This document shows positions 27,338 through 36,812 of a DNA stretch of 64,000 nt, in pieces. The first letter of the stretch is position 1. Each line of letters begins with the position of its first letter. The notes beneath the pieces are model-generated. The model ran no database searches, was not told the DNA's origin, and saw nothing but the letters and a program-made list of their open reading frames with translations. Position numbers and translations under genes: made by a program. Origin of the DNA: an uncultured Poribacteria bacterium (GTDB lineage Bacteria > Poribacteria > WGA-4E > WGA-3G); NCBI GenBank assembly GCA_951828515.1, contig OX639992.1, positions 3,388,217 through 3,452,216 of the forward strand. Reading direction: 5' to 3'.

Positions 27338-27421
27338 ATAGGGCGTTTCCCCAATTTCCTCAAATTTCCCTTTCTTCAGATAGATGGAACGCACACAATA
27401 GTTCAAATGTCCTTCATAACT

Positions 27422-27463
27422 CCGCAAGGTAAAATTAAAAATTCGCAAGGTGGAATTAAAAAA
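27422..27463 (+). repeat. Dispersed repeat, two tandem 21-base units before trpC
   Basis: CCGCAAGGTAAAATTAAAAA and then TTCGCAAGGTGGAATTAAAA are variants of the 22-base repeat at 17881 and 62863. The second unit ends at the likely trpC start codon and supplies its AGGTGG ribosome site. Confidence 0.7.
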
Positions 27464-28237
27464 TTGATACTTGATACTATCATCGCTCACAAACAAAAGG
27501 AATTGGCAGCCGAACAGGCACAGGTGCCCCTAACGAAGTTAAAAAAAGAGGTCACGTACCTGCCGCCGACACGGGATTTTCATGATGCCATTGCAGGCAG
27601 TGGGACTGTTAAACTCATCGCGGAGGTGAAGAAGAAATCGCCCAGTAAAGGCATTATTCGTGAGGATTTTGAGCCAGTCTCAATCGCCGAAACCTACGTC
27701 GAAAATGGGGCAGCTGCGATCTCTGTGCTAACAGACAAAAAATTTTTTGCAGGTGAACTCGACTATCTGCGTGCAATTCGGGATGTCGTTGACGTGCCAC
27801 TCCTCCGCAAGGATTTCACAATTGATCCGTATCACATCTACCAAGCTCGCGCTGCAGGGGCGGATGCTATCTTACTAATTGTAGCAGCGTTGACAGCGGC
27901 ACAATTGCGGACGTTTATGGATATTGCAACGTCGGTGTCGCTGGCGTGTTTGGTGGAGGTGCACACACAAGAAGAATTGGCTATCGCTTTGGACGTGGAT
28001 GCCCAGATTATCGGTATCAATAACCGAGATCTGCACACATTTCATACGGACCTCGCCACAACATTTCAGTTGCGTGAAGCTATTCCAACAGATAAGGTTG
28101 TGATAAGCGAAAGTGGTATCTACTCGCGTGAAGACGTGGTGCGGCTACAGGAGGCGGGTGTGCAGGCGATGCTTGTCGGTGAGTCATTGATGCGGAGTCC
28201 TGACATTGGTGAACAGGTTCGCAATTTAATATTTTGA
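27464..28237 (+). CDS. trpC: Indole-3-glycerol phosphate synthase
   Basis: 257 residues from TTG 27464. Closes the indole ring in tryptophan synthesis. Seen: LIAEVKKKSPSKG (substrate-binding, catalytic Lys), ISVLTDKKFFAGELDYL, PLLRKDFTIDPYHIYQARAAGADAILLI, CLVEVHTQEEL, IIGINNRDLHTF, VISESGIYSREDV. TTG 27464 gives ILDTIIAHKQKELAAEQ, the canonical family start, and lies 10 bases after AGGTGG; ATG at 27407 would add 19 atypical residues and has no ribosome site. Confidence 0.95.
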   Translation: MILDTIIAHKQKELAAEQAQVPLTKLKKEVTYLPPTRDFHDAIAGSGTVKLIAEVKKKSPSKGIIREDFEPVSIAETYVENGAAAISVLTDKKFFAGELDYLRAIRDVVDVPLLRKDFTIDPYHIYQARAAGADAILLIVAALTAAQLRTFMDIATSVSLACLVEVHTQEELAIALDVDAQIIGINNRDLHTFHTDLATTFQLREAIPTDKVVISESGIYSREDVVRLQEAGVQAMLVGESLMRSPDIGEQVRNLIF

Positions 28238-28279
28238 GCGTCCGTCTTCTGTAAGATTCCAAATGCTATCCAGTGGGAA

Positions 28280-28717
28280 CTATAGCGAAGTAACGGTAAT
28301 GCCGTGCCGTTTCAGAAGTGCAGTGGTTACACCGTCGCCAGATGTGAGGGTCCCTGAAAACGTGCCGTCGTAGATGTCGCCACAGCCACAGGATGGACTC
28401 CTTGCTTTCAGAACTACGTGGGTCGCGCCGTTTAATTGAGCAACCTCCAAAGCGTGATGTGCGCCTTTCAAATAGGCGGCTGTTACATCTGTACCATCGG
28501 CAGTCATAACCTTTGCTTTGCCGTCCAAAACATCATCGCCATCGCCACCAACGATTTCTGCGGGTGGACGCGGCGTTGACAACCCACCCGATTCTTCCGG
28601 ACAGACAGGAATCAGTTCGTACTTCGTCCCCTGTTTTATCGCTGTTTCGTTTCGGCTGTCGCCGCCGTCGTAGCGGCAGCGGACACCAAGTAGACAGGCA
28701 CTAATGACTACCTTCAT
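28280..28717 (-). CDS. DUF523 family protein
   Basis: 145 residues. MKVVISACLLGVRCRYDGG opens the protein, with further motifs VCPEESGGLSTPRPPAEI and VVLKARSPSCGCGDIYDGTFSG. The conserved cysteines (CLLG.RCRYD, SPSCG) define DUF523, a small cytosolic family of unknown function. ATG 28717 overlaps the 3' end of birA by 17 bases, so the two are translationally coupled. Confidence 0.92.
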   Translation of the reverse strand: MKVVISACLLGVRCRYDGGDSRNETAIKQGTKYELIPVCPEESGGLSTPRPPAEIVGGDGDDVLDGKAKVMTADGTDVTAAYLKGAHHALEVAQLNGATHVVLKARSPSCGCGDIYDGTFSGTLTSGDGVTTALLKRHGITVTSL

Positions 28718-29426
28718 TTTCCCGCAGTACCTCAAATTGGTTCATGATTAAATCTGTTTCGCCTGTCTTCAGTTGCAGGTAACTTTGTTCCAAATGACGG
28801 AGTATATCACATAGCAGTGAGGCGCGACAGATTTCGGGGTTTTCATTTTCCGAGAGGGCATACGCCATACGCACGGAGGTTGCTGTTTCACGCAGTTCAA
28901 GCGGAAAATCATCCAAAACGCAATTGACGTTCACACCGAAACCCAAAACGAGAAAAGGTTGACCCGCCTCGTCATAGGCAAGTTCTGTTAAGACACCCGC
29001 GACCTTCTTTTTCTCAATACGGACATCGTTGGGCATTTTGATCCGCGCGTCAAGTCCTTGCGTTATACGAATCGCCTTTGCTATTGCCATGGCACCGATG
29101 AGATTGGGGAGGGCAATCTGGTCCCGCAGGAGTCGATGTCTAAGGATAACAGAGACGAGAAGGCACTTCCCCGACGGTGCCTCCCAACTTCTGCCATATC
29201 TGCCGCGTCCGGCGGTTTGGTGTTCCGCAATGATGAGCGTTCCTTCTGCCGCACCGGTTTTGCCACGAGCAAGAGCGATGTCGTTGGTAGAGGCGACCTG
29301 TGAATGATGCTCAATCTGGCATCCAATAAATGCAGTCTGAAGCGTTGCCCGCAATTTTTTTATTTTCGCACCAAATGTGAAAACACGAGGCTGGTTCATA
29401 TTCTGGGTATAAGATTCGCAAGCCAT
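28701..29426 (-). CDS. birA: Biotin--[acetyl-CoA-carboxylase] ligase, no DNA-binding domain
   Basis: 241 residues. Activates biotin with ATP and attaches it to biotin-dependent carboxylases. Seen: STNDIAL, ADEHQTAGRGRYGRSWEAPSGK as AEHQTAGRGRYGRSW, and KMPNDVRIEKKKVAGVLTE (KWPND usually; Met replaces Trp here), LGFGVNVN. The N-terminal helix-turn-helix of E. coli BirA is missing, so it is a group I enzyme that cannot repress bio genes. A second in-frame Met at 29399 is an alternative start; neither has a clear ribosome site. Confidence 0.93.
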   Translation of the reverse strand: MACESYTQNMNQPRVFTFGAKIKKLRATLQTAFIGCQIEHHSQVASTNDIALARGKTGAAEGTLIIAEHQTAGRGRYGRSWEAPSGKCLLVSVILRHRLLRDQIALPNLIGAMAIAKAIRITQGLDARIKMPNDVRIEKKKVAGVLTELAYDEAGQPFLVLGFGVNVNCVLDDFPLELRETATSVRMAYALSENENPEICRASLLCDILRHLEQSYLQLKTGETDLIMNQFEVLRENEGSH

Positions 29427-29475
29427 TGTTGTTGGCTTGCACGGACACTTAGCCGTCTTAAAAAATCCAAAAAAA

Positions 29476-32403
29476 CTACTGACTCAGATGTCTCTCCGCC
29501 TCGATCCGCCACTGTTCAGGTGGATTGAGTTCGAGGAAACGTTGCCATTGCGCTCTCGCCTGTTCATGCTTCTCCCTGTATTCATACATGAGCGCGAGAT
29601 TGTAGTTCGCTGTCAAGTTACGGGGTTCCAGTTGTATCACCCGTTCAAACTGTTCCGTCGCGGCACCGAGTAGATCCATACTGAAGAGATTGTTGGCGTA
29701 GTTGAGCAGTGTCGGCACGTGAGTGTCGTCCAAAGCGAGTGCCATTTCCAGCGTCTCTTTCGCGGCGTTGTAATCCAAGGCATGTGCATAGTATAGATCG
29801 CCGAGACGTTGATACGTCTTAATGGCAATGCTGTCCCCTTCTTCAACGGGTTGTTGAATGAGTGCCGCCTCCGCTTCATAATGTTGAATTGCCTGCTTCC
29901 ACGCCTGCTCCCATTCCGCAATCTGTCCGAGATGCAAGTGGATACCTCTGTATTTTGGTGCATAAGAGAGCATATTTTCAAAAACATCTTTAGCGAGACG
30001 ATGCCGATCAATTTCGAGATAAATGATACCGAGTTGATAGTTCGCCTCACGATTTTTGGGTTGCCGTTCAACGACCTGCTTGAAATCCTCTAAGATTTGG
30101 CTATAGCGGTAAAGCGTTTTACCAATGTGTCTGTAACGGAGCGTGAGTGCCCCACGGTAGAAATAGGCATCTATGTAGTCTGAATTCAGAGCGATAGTTT
30201 CGGTATACTCCTTGACAGCCATCTCAGCATGTTTATGATAGTTATCTCCGAGTGTTTCGGCATGTTGGTGAAGCAGACGAGCATAACTATAGTGCCAATC
30301 GAACTTCTTAGGGTTGTATTGATTCGCCAATCCGTAGTACCGAATGGCACTTTCACGTTCACCTCGCTTCTCGAAGATGACAGCGAGAAGATGATGGAGT
30401 TCCGGGTGATCGGGTTCAATCTCCAACACAGGTTGATAGATCCGAATGATGTTATCTTCATCATTGCGCTCGCGATAGATTGCACCGAGTCGGAAAAATG
30501 GTGCGACTTCCGTCGCCTCAAAAAATGGACTTTCAAGCCGCGTGGTATCCAGACCTATTGTTTTCTCATAATGTACGATGGCGTTGTCTATGTCACCCTT
30601 TTGTTCAAACAGGATTGCTGCGTGGTAATGTGCTGAGACATCATCCGGATTTAACCGAACAGTTGCGAGAAACGCGGGCAGTGCAGCATCAGGCTGTTCC
30701 AGTGCGAGGTAGGACAGTGCCAATAGATAGTGTGCCTCGATCGTGTCGGGTGCAATTTCAATAATCTTCTGTAAGCTGTCGATTGCTTGTTGATGTGCCT
30801 CTCGGTTTCGATAAATGCGGATCATCTTGAAAAGCACATCTATTTGCTGTGCATCTAATGTTAAGGTGCGTTTATAAAAGATGAGAGCGTTGTCTGTGTC
30901 GCCATTCGCCTCGTAACTCTGCCCCAGCAGATAGACAGCACCAACATCCTCAGGAAATAGCAGGAGGTGCGTATTCAAAGATTCAATAGCCTCTTGATAG
31001 TTCGCCGCCTCAAAAGCACTTTGTCCTTGCTCGATAAATTTATTCGCTAATTCTGGATTTAATGCCAATGCGCGTTTAAAGTAAACAGTAGAAGCCTCTA
31101 CATCTCCCTGCTGGTGATAAAGTTCACCGAGTTTTAAGTAAACATCATTGAAATCGCCTAAGGGGAGTTCTGTTTGCATAAGACTTGGATCGGTTTCTAT
31201 AATCTCAACGGTCTTTTCGTAAGATTCGATGGCTTTCGGAATATTGCCAGCATCGGCTTCAAGCGTACCCGCATAAAAATGGGAACGCGGATCGTCAGGA
31301 AGGACCAACATCGCTTTCTCAAGGAACGGCATCGCCTCGTCTGAGGTCATCAACCCTGCGAAGTAAGGTTCAAGCGGTGCGTAGAAAGCATCTATAATGT
31401 TCGGTGTGAGAGATAACGCCTGTTGGTAATGTTGTACTGCTGTCGTGGTATCACCGCTCGCATAGAGAATCTCTCCAAGCGCGAAATGTGTTTTTGCGTG
31501 GGTTGGCTCAACCTCAATGACGCGTTGATATATGTTGATAGCACCGTCCGTATTGCCTTTTTCATCGAAGATAACCGCCAGTTCGTAAAGGTCTTGTGCT
31601 GAGTAATCCTGATATTGTGATCCTTTCGCGTATTCTTCCAACGCCTCATCAAAGAATCCCTCTGTCGCAAGGACTTGTCCAAGTTTGAAGTAGGCAGGCG
31701 CGAATCTCTTTTTTTGACCCTTAAGATTCTCAAAGGTCTCGCGGGCGCGATCTATCTCGCCCTGTGCAAAATAAACCAAACCGATACCGTACTGTGGATA
31801 TTCCCACTTTCTGTTTACCTTCCGTGCCGCGTCAAAAGCGAGGAGTGCTTCTATATAATTCTGCTGCTTTAAGTGAATCTCACCCATACGATAGTGAACT
31901 GGATAGTAGTTGCGGTTTAAACGGATGCACGCCTCAAATTCAGCAAGTGCTAAATCATCTTCGCCCTGTTCCTGATAGATACCGCCGAGGTTGAAGCGCG
32001 CCCAAAATAGGTCTGGATTAATCTCAAGAGCATGCTGAAAATAAGCGATAGCAGTATCCAACGCTTCGCCGGTTTCTGTTGTTTGAAGGGCATGTAGGTA
32101 TCCCAAGCCGTAATGGAACGCTGCCTTAATCCGGGGAGTAGCAGGTTGTTGTGCTTGGCGGTTATTTTCCCTTGCGGTATAAAGCGTGAGGAGCGCGGAA
32201 AGTCGTCCCTGTTTCTGCCACTTGAGGATGAGTTCACGATGTTTCTCCGCCGGTTTCTTCTTTTCCTTCAACACCTTTGCGAAGTCGTTTCTCATGTCCG
32301 CTTCCCATTTTTCCACTGCGGAAGAAACCTGTAAGAAAGGCGTATTGAATCCTAAGCATACGATTAGTACTATGAATAGTAGGGTTAATCCTGTTTTTTT
32401 CAT
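29476..32403 (-). CDS. Large exported TPR protein
   Basis: 975 residues. An N-terminal signal peptide (KKTGLTLLFIVLIVCLGFNTPFLQ) is followed by more than 20 tetratricopeptide repeats to the C-terminus, for example DTAIAYFQHALEINPDLFWARFNLGGIYQ and GAINIYQRVIEVEPTHAKTHFALGEILY. No catalytic domain. A periplasmic or outer-membrane scaffold for protein complexes is likely. The gene ends 49 bases before birA and begins 12 bases after the ribokinase stop, so it probably shares the ribokinase promoter. Confidence 0.9.
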   Translation of the reverse strand: MKKTGLTLLFIVLIVCLGFNTPFLQVSSAVEKWEADMRNDFAKVLKEKKKPAEKHRELILKWQKQGRLSALLTLYTARENNRQAQQPATPRIKAAFHYGLGYLHALQTTETGEALDTAIAYFQHALEINPDLFWARFNLGGIYQEQGEDDLALAEFEACIRLNRNYYPVHYRMGEIHLKQQNYIEALLAFDAARKVNRKWEYPQYGIGLVYFAQGEIDRARETFENLKGQKKRFAPAYFKLGQVLATEGFFDEALEEYAKGSQYQDYSAQDLYELAVIFDEKGNTDGAINIYQRVIEVEPTHAKTHFALGEILYASGDTTTAVQHYQQALSLTPNIIDAFYAPLEPYFAGLMTSDEAMPFLEKAMLVLPDDPRSHFYAGTLEADAGNIPKAIESYEKTVEIIETDPSLMQTELPLGDFNDVYLKLGELYHQQGDVEASTVYFKRALALNPELANKFIEQGQSAFEAANYQEAIESLNTHLLLFPEDVGAVYLLGQSYEANGDTDNALIFYKRTLTLDAQQIDVLFKMIRIYRNREAHQQAIDSLQKIIEIAPDTIEAHYLLALSYLALEQPDAALPAFLATVRLNPDDVSAHYHAAILFEQKGDIDNAIVHYEKTIGLDTTRLESPFFEATEVAPFFRLGAIYRERNDEDNIIRIYQPVLEIEPDHPELHHLLAVIFEKRGERESAIRYYGLANQYNPKKFDWHYSYARLLHQHAETLGDNYHKHAEMAVKEYTETIALNSDYIDAYFYRGALTLRYRHIGKTLYRYSQILEDFKQVVERQPKNREANYQLGIIYLEIDRHRLAKDVFENMLSYAPKYRGIHLHLGQIAEWEQAWKQAIQHYEAEAALIQQPVEEGDSIAIKTYQRLGDLYYAHALDYNAAKETLEMALALDDTHVPTLLNYANNLFSMDLLGAATEQFERVIQLEPRNLTANYNLALMYEYREKHEQARAQWQRFLELNPPEQWRIEAERHLSQ

Positions 32404-32415
32404 TGTATATTATCC

Positions 32416-33354
32416 TCAGTTTTCGATTCTTTCAATTCTTGCGCGCGTTGGCATTGAAGGTGTCGCGCCAACAACGGTCACTGCCGCTGCCCCAGCCGCA
32501 TTTGCAAACTCAACTGCTAAACGTAAGGTCTCGCCACTTGCCAGCGCGGTCGCGAGTGCCCCACAAAACGCATCACCTGCGCCTGTCGTATCCACAGCAT
32601 CAACAGTCAATGCCGAAATATGTTCAGACTCGGTGGCTGTCAACATCAATGCCCCTTGCTCTCCAAGCGTTAAGACAACAGCAGTGCTTTCGGCATCCAT
32701 CATGCGGGTGCGTAACACCTTTGCTGCGCGGCGCGCGTCTTCGTGATTGTCAACCTTCATCCCTGATAACAACTCGGTTTCAGATTGGTTCGGGATGAGA
32801 ATATCAACAAACGCTAACAGGCTATCCGGCAATGGTTGCGCAGGTGCGGGATTTAATATCACGGTCGTCCCGTGTGTCTTCGCAATTGCTGCGGCATGCT
32901 CGGATGCCGGCACCGGTGTCTCTAGTTGTAGAAGTAGAACATCGGCGTTTGCGATGTCGTCAGCAGCAGCGTCTATATCTGTTATTGTAAGTGCCATATT
33001 TGCGCGCGGCACGACGATGATGCTATTGTCGCCATCCGGTTCAATGACGATGGTTGCCACACCTGTCCCGACCTCTGTACGTTTTGTGACAAACCTGCTA
33101 TGAATGCGTTCGTTTTCCGTTGCCGCGAGGAGCATATCTCCGAAAAGATCGGCACCGACACTTCCAATCAGTGTGACTTCGGCACCTAACCGTGCCGCGG
33201 CAGTTGCCTGATTAAATCCTTTTCCACCTGTGAAAATATCAAAAGCATCGCCGAAGAGCGTTTCGCCTTTGCCGGGTCGCCGCGCCGCGCGGCATACCAG
33301 ATCGACGTTCAGACTGCCAACAACGGCAACTTTCGGAATTGCTTGGTTTGTCAC
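32416..33354 (-). CDS. rbsK: Ribokinase (PfkB family)
   Basis: 312 residues. Phosphorylates ribose or a related sugar with ATP. Seen: VVGSLNVDLVCRAARRPGKGETL, FTGGKGFNQATAAARLGAEVTLIG (GGKG.NQA), ILNPAPAQPLP, and the PfkB signature DTTGAGDAFCGALATAL with the catalytic Asp. A long upstream frame reaches 33516, but GTG 33354 follows AGGAAC and gives the normal start. No rbs transporter is nearby; it may serve the surrounding sugar-breakdown genes. Confidence 0.93.
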   Translation of the reverse strand: MTNQAIPKVAVVGSLNVDLVCRAARRPGKGETLFGDAFDIFTGGKGFNQATAAARLGAEVTLIGSVGADLFGDMLLAATENERIHSRFVTKRTEVGTGVATIVIEPDGDNSIIVVPRANMALTITDIDAAADDIANADVLLLQLETPVPASEHAAAIAKTHGTTVILNPAPAQPLPDSLLAFVDILIPNQSETELLSGMKVDNHEDARRAAKVLRTRMMDAESTAVVLTLGEQGALMLTATESEHISALTVDAVDTTGAGDAFCGALATALASGETLRLAVEFANAAGAAAVTVVGATPSMPTRARIERIEN

Positions 33355-33387
33355 GACTTGTTCCTGTCTTTCTAACGATTTTTGACA

Positions 33388-33417
33388 ATTATAGTTGACA
33401 TGTAGTGTGAGTGTCAA
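33388..33417 (-). promoter_or_regulatory. Promoter for rbsK-TPR operon (minus strand)
   Basis: On the minus strand, TTGACA (33417-33412), an 18-base spacer and TATAAT (33393-33388). On the plus strand the same stretch shows TTGACA at 33395-33400 and TGTCAA at 33412-33417, an 11-base-spaced dyad that could bind a regulator. Confidence 0.7.
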
Positions 33418-33475
33418 GATTTTTACAACGATCGCGACTTGCCTCCTATTCCAATCTTGACAGAGCAGTTTTGGC

Positions 33476-33504
33476 TTGCTAACTGCACCCGAAAGTGCTA
33501 TTAT
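33476..33504 (+). promoter_or_regulatory. Promoter for nhaC-like gene
   Basis: TTGCTA (33476-33481), 17-base spacer, TATTAT (33499-33504) with TG one base before it. It diverges from the rbsK promoter. Confidence 0.6.
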
Positions 33505-33561
33505 GCACATCAGCAAGTAGAGTAGATTTTGCGAACCGAAAGGGGTGTGTCGAACACGCTG

Positions 33562-35232
33562 ATGAATTCTAAAGTAAAATATGTAATAGGCTTTTTAATC
33601 TTTTTCGGAATTAGTCTCGCACTGAGATGGCGTGCGGAGCAGGTGAGCGATGCGGAAGCCCTTGTGTGGTACAGCATAATTCCGCCGTTACTTGCCGTTA
33701 CGTTGGCTATTCTAACAACGCGACTGCTTCCAAGCCTCAGTATAGCGGTAGGTGTAGGGATTGTGCTCTCGTGGTATCAGCAAGGTGCCATCCCAATCGG
33801 TTTTTTGACAGAAGTTGTTTGGTTTGTACGTGCCGTGAGCATTGGAAATGATGGTGTGGATCTTTTCAATTTTTGGGTCGTTCTGTTTGTTTGCCTCATC
33901 ATGGCGACGATCTCCGTTGTGGTCGCGTCCGGTGGTATTGGTGGCGTTGTTATATGGCTTTCTCAGTTTGCAAAGGGACCTCGTTCAGCCCAGTTTATTA
34001 CCGGGTTGATGGGGATTGTCATCTTCATCGGGGATTATTCTAACGCCATGCTTGTGGGTCCTACGATGCGTCCACTCACGGATCATCATCGCGTCAGTCG
34101 TGAGAAATTGGCGTTTCTTGTCGACTCCACGAGTGCACCGATTGCCGGTCTTGCGTTTGTCAGCACTTGGATCGGTTATGAAGTGGGTCTTTTTGAAGAC
34201 ATCGCCAAAACAATTGGTCTCGAACGCGATGGGTATTCCATGTTTTTTGATGCCCTCAGCTTTCGGTTCTATTGTGTCCTGACGATTATCTTTGTTATCG
34301 TCAATGCGATCAGCGGCAGAGATTATGGTGCGATGTACAAAGCGGAAAGGCGTGCCCGGGAAACAGGAGATGTCGCCGCCTCGGATGCTAAAGCACTTGG
34401 ACATACTTCATCTTTCACCAGTCTACCGAATGTTGTCACACAACCGTTTTCAGCGGTTTTACCGCTCTTAACGCTTTTCGGATTGTTATTGGCGGGTTTC
34501 TGGATAGATGGTGAGGGGACAGGGTTTATTTTTTCACTAACTGCATGGCGAGACGCACTTTCAAACGCAGACAACGTCAAGATTCTGGCGAGTGCGGCAG
34601 CGAGTGCGTTTATTGTCTCAATTGTTTGTGCACGCTGGCTCTCAAAACTGCGATTCTCGGATATCATTCCCGTTGTTTGGAGCGGTGTCAAGGGAAGTCT
34701 AACACCGTTGAGTATTCTGCTATTGGCGTGGGGGTTAAAAGCGAGCTGTGATAGACTCATGACGGGTCAATTCCTCGCAATGATGCTCAGTGATATTGTA
34801 TCGCCACTTTGGTTTCCGATCTTCGTCTTTGTATGCGCATCGGTTACCTCTTTTGCAACCGGAACAAGTTGGGGAACGATGGCGATCCTGATTCCCACTG
34901 CGATCCCAGTGGCGTTTTCGCTTGATAACGGAAGTTACGGACTCACAACAATCATCTGCCTCGGTGCGGTATTAGATGGTGCCATCTTCGGTGACCATTG
35001 CTCGCCACTTTCAGATACAACGATCCTCAGTTCCATCGCGAGTAGTTGTGACCCGCTTCACCACGTGAGGACACAATTGCCATATAGTCTCACTGTGGCA
35101 ATCATCGCTTTAGTCTGCGGCTATCTTCCTGCCGCGCTCGGTATCTCTTCAGTGCTCGGGATTGCCGGTGGCACAGGTTTAATTGTCTTGCTATTTTTTG
35201 GCGTAGCTCGCAAGCCAAAACTGGCTACATAA
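33562..35232 (+). CDS. Na+/H+ antiporter, NhaC family
   Basis: About 556 residues with 12 or more membrane helices. The late motif LGAVLDGAIFGDHCSPLSDTTILSSIASSCDPLHHVRTQLPY is diagnostic for NhaC-type antiporters, and IVIFIGDYSNAMLVGPTMRPLTDHHRVSREKLAFLVDSTSAPI is the matching first-half motif. Exchanges sodium (or a carboxylate) for protons. The start is uncertain: ATG 33562, GTG 33547 and TTG 33529 are in frame, with AAAGGGG near 33540. Confidence 0.92.
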   Translation: MNSKVKYVIGFLIFFGISLALRWRAEQVSDAEALVWYSIIPPLLAVTLAILTTRLLPSLSIAVGVGIVLSWYQQGAIPIGFLTEVVWFVRAVSIGNDGVDLFNFWVVLFVCLIMATISVVVASGGIGGVVIWLSQFAKGPRSAQFITGLMGIVIFIGDYSNAMLVGPTMRPLTDHHRVSREKLAFLVDSTSAPIAGLAFVSTWIGYEVGLFEDIAKTIGLERDGYSMFFDALSFRFYCVLTIIFVIVNAISGRDYGAMYKAERRARETGDVAASDAKALGHTSSFTSLPNVVTQPFSAVLPLLTLFGLLLAGFWIDGEGTGFIFSLTAWRDALSNADNVKILASAAASAFIVSIVCARWLSKLRFSDIIPVVWSGVKGSLTPLSILLLAWGLKASCDRLMTGQFLAMMLSDIVSPLWFPIFVFVCASVTSFATGTSWGTMAILIPTAIPVAFSLDNGSYGLTTIICLGAVLDGAIFGDHCSPLSDTTILSSIASSCDPLHHVRTQLPYSLTVAIIALVCGYLPAALGISSVLGIAGGTGLIVLLFFGVARKPKLAT

Positions 35233-35338
35233 ACGTATGGGCTTGCAGGCTTCCGAAAATTTCAGAGATTGCGCGGCTCATAACCACATCCATATCGTGG
35301 ACGTAAACCGAAGTTCGTGGTAGAAAAGGAGAAATCGT

Positions 35339-36157
35339 ATGAGGGTTGAACTTGAAGGAAGAGTAGCAGTTGTTACGGGGGGTGCGAACGGCATTGGTCG
35401 CTCTACCGTAGACGCGCTGGTTAACAATGGTGCACAGGTCGCAATCGTTGACATCGACACGCAAGCAGGCATGAAAACCGTCGAAGAGATTAAAGAGATG
35501 GGTGGGAACTGTCTGTTTGTGGAAGGCAATGTCTCAGACGCAGCACAAATGGAGGATATTGCCGCTCAGATTGCAGCGCATTTTGGTAAAATTGAGATTT
35601 TGATAAACAATGCCGGCATTAACACGCGAAGTAATAGGGTGCCGATTCATCAGTACACTTTAGAGGACTGGCAACGGATTTTAGAGATAGACCTAACAGG
35701 TGTTTTTACGACGAGCCGTGCTGTTATTCCTCATATCTTGGATACTCACAGCAAGTCTGGTTCCGAAAATGCGACTGGACGCATTGTCAATATCAGTTCT
35801 ATTGCTGGGTTGGTGCCGCTGCGTTTACAGAGTGCTTACGTTGCGGCGAAAGCAGGTGTTGCGAATCTAACGCGTTCGATGGCGTTGGAACTTGGACCGG
35901 AAGGGATTCTGGTGAACGCTGTTGCCCCCGGTTCGACGCTGACGCGTGGCACGAGGGCACTCTTTTACGGAGATGACGGCGCGTACACAGAAAACGCCGC
36001 GAGTCTTCTATCGCATATTCCACTTGGTAGACCCGGGGAGACGACTGAAATCGCAGCCGCGGTGCTTTTTCTTGTTTCGCCAGATGCAAGTTACATCAAT
36101 GGTACGATTCTCACAGTAGACGGCGGTTGGACCGCAGGTTATACGCGGGACTGGTAA
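35339..36157 (+). CDS. Short-chain dehydrogenase/reductase (SDR)
   Basis: 272 residues, classical SDR. Cofactor motif TGGANGIGRS, Asp in VAIVDIDTQ (favours NAD), NNAGIN, catalytic Ser in NISSIAG and YVAAK with Tyr and Lys, then the C-terminal INGTILTVDGGWTAG. Substrate unknown; probably a sugar or hydroxy-acid dehydrogenase. AAAAGGAGA lies before the ATG. A hairpin and a cupin gene follow. Confidence 0.93.
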   Translation: MRVELEGRVAVVTGGANGIGRSTVDALVNNGAQVAIVDIDTQAGMKTVEEIKEMGGNCLFVEGNVSDAAQMEDIAAQIAAHFGKIEILINNAGINTRSNRVPIHQYTLEDWQRILEIDLTGVFTTSRAVIPHILDTHSKSGSENATGRIVNISSIAGLVPLRLQSAYVAAKAGVANLTRSMALELGPEGILVNAVAPGSTLTRGTRALFYGDDGAYTENAASLLSHIPLGRPGETTEIAAAVLFLVSPDASYINGTILTVDGGWTAGYTRDW

Positions 36158-36174
36158 AGTAGTCTCGCTGTTAC

Positions 36175-36199
36175 GGCACACGGCGTGTGCCTACTACTT
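36175..36199 (+). terminator. Hairpin with T-run after the SDR gene
   Basis: GGCACAC (36175-36181) pairs with GTGTGCC (36185-36191) around a 3-base loop; TACTAC and five T follow. Confidence 0.55.
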
Positions 36200-36218
36200 T
36201 TTAATATAGGAGAAAAAA

Positions 36219-36635
36219 ATGGCAAAAATTACGATGTTCAAAGGGTATCAAGGAGAGCCCCCTATTCCGAAACCCGCACATCAGGTGAAAGCGAATGTTG
36301 TCACGGTTCAAGACGGGGTGCCTGTAAAGTATTCGGGCTGTGATGGGATCGGTGTACGTGTTGTGCATCCTGCCAATCCGAACGCGCCCGCACAAAACTT
36401 GGGTCTCGTGGTGTTTTTTGTGCCACCACACGTTGTTCTTGAACCGGGGAGCCACCATACCGAGGAATGCTACGTGATTCTAAAAGGGAAAGGCGTGATG
36501 ACACTCGCTGGTGAAAAGGTACCCGTTGAAGCAGGAACATTCATTCATCTCCCACCGTGGTGTGAGCATGGCATCGAAAATACAGGTGATGAGTCTATGG
36601 AAGTATTAATTTGTACATCTCCACCGAACCCGTAA
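36219..36635 (+). CDS. Cupin domain protein
   Basis: 138 residues, a single small beta-barrel. Cupin motif 1 is LEPGSHHTEECYVILKGKG (metal-binding His, His, Glu) and motif 2 is GTFIHLPPWCEHGIEN. Metal-dependent sugar isomerase, dioxygenase or sensor functions are all possible. It directly follows the SDR gene and may act in the same pathway. Confidence 0.9.
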   Translation: MAKITMFKGYQGEPPIPKPAHQVKANVVTVQDGVPVKYSGCDGIGVRVVHPANPNAPAQNLGLVVFFVPPHVVLEPGSHHTEECYVILKGKGVMTLAGEKVPVEAGTFIHLPPWCEHGIENTGDESMEVLICTSPPNP

Positions 36636-36783
36636 ATTGACCGATAAATTGAGGTTATAAGCGATAAAATCCGCTAATTTAGCGCATATCCATACTTTTT
36701 TGCATTTTAATTTAACCCTTTTTCTATATTCTACGTTAAATAAAATATATTAACTGTTTAATATAGGCTGATAAACCACGCCT

Positions 36784-36789
36784 TATAAT
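36784..36789 (+). promoter_or_regulatory. -10 box in AT-rich gap before ABC exporter
   Basis: TATAAT at 36784-36789 sits in the very AT-rich gap 36660-36812. No convincing -35 was found. A GGGGG ribosome site (36798-36802) follows. Confidence 0.45.
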
Positions 36790-36812
36790 TAATTTGTGGG
36801 GGTTTTTAATTT

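Noticed and set aside
27191-27496. 101-residue minus-strand open frame in the trpD-trpC gap
   Set aside because: It crosses tandem and dispersed repeats, is low-complexity and lacks a ribosome site.
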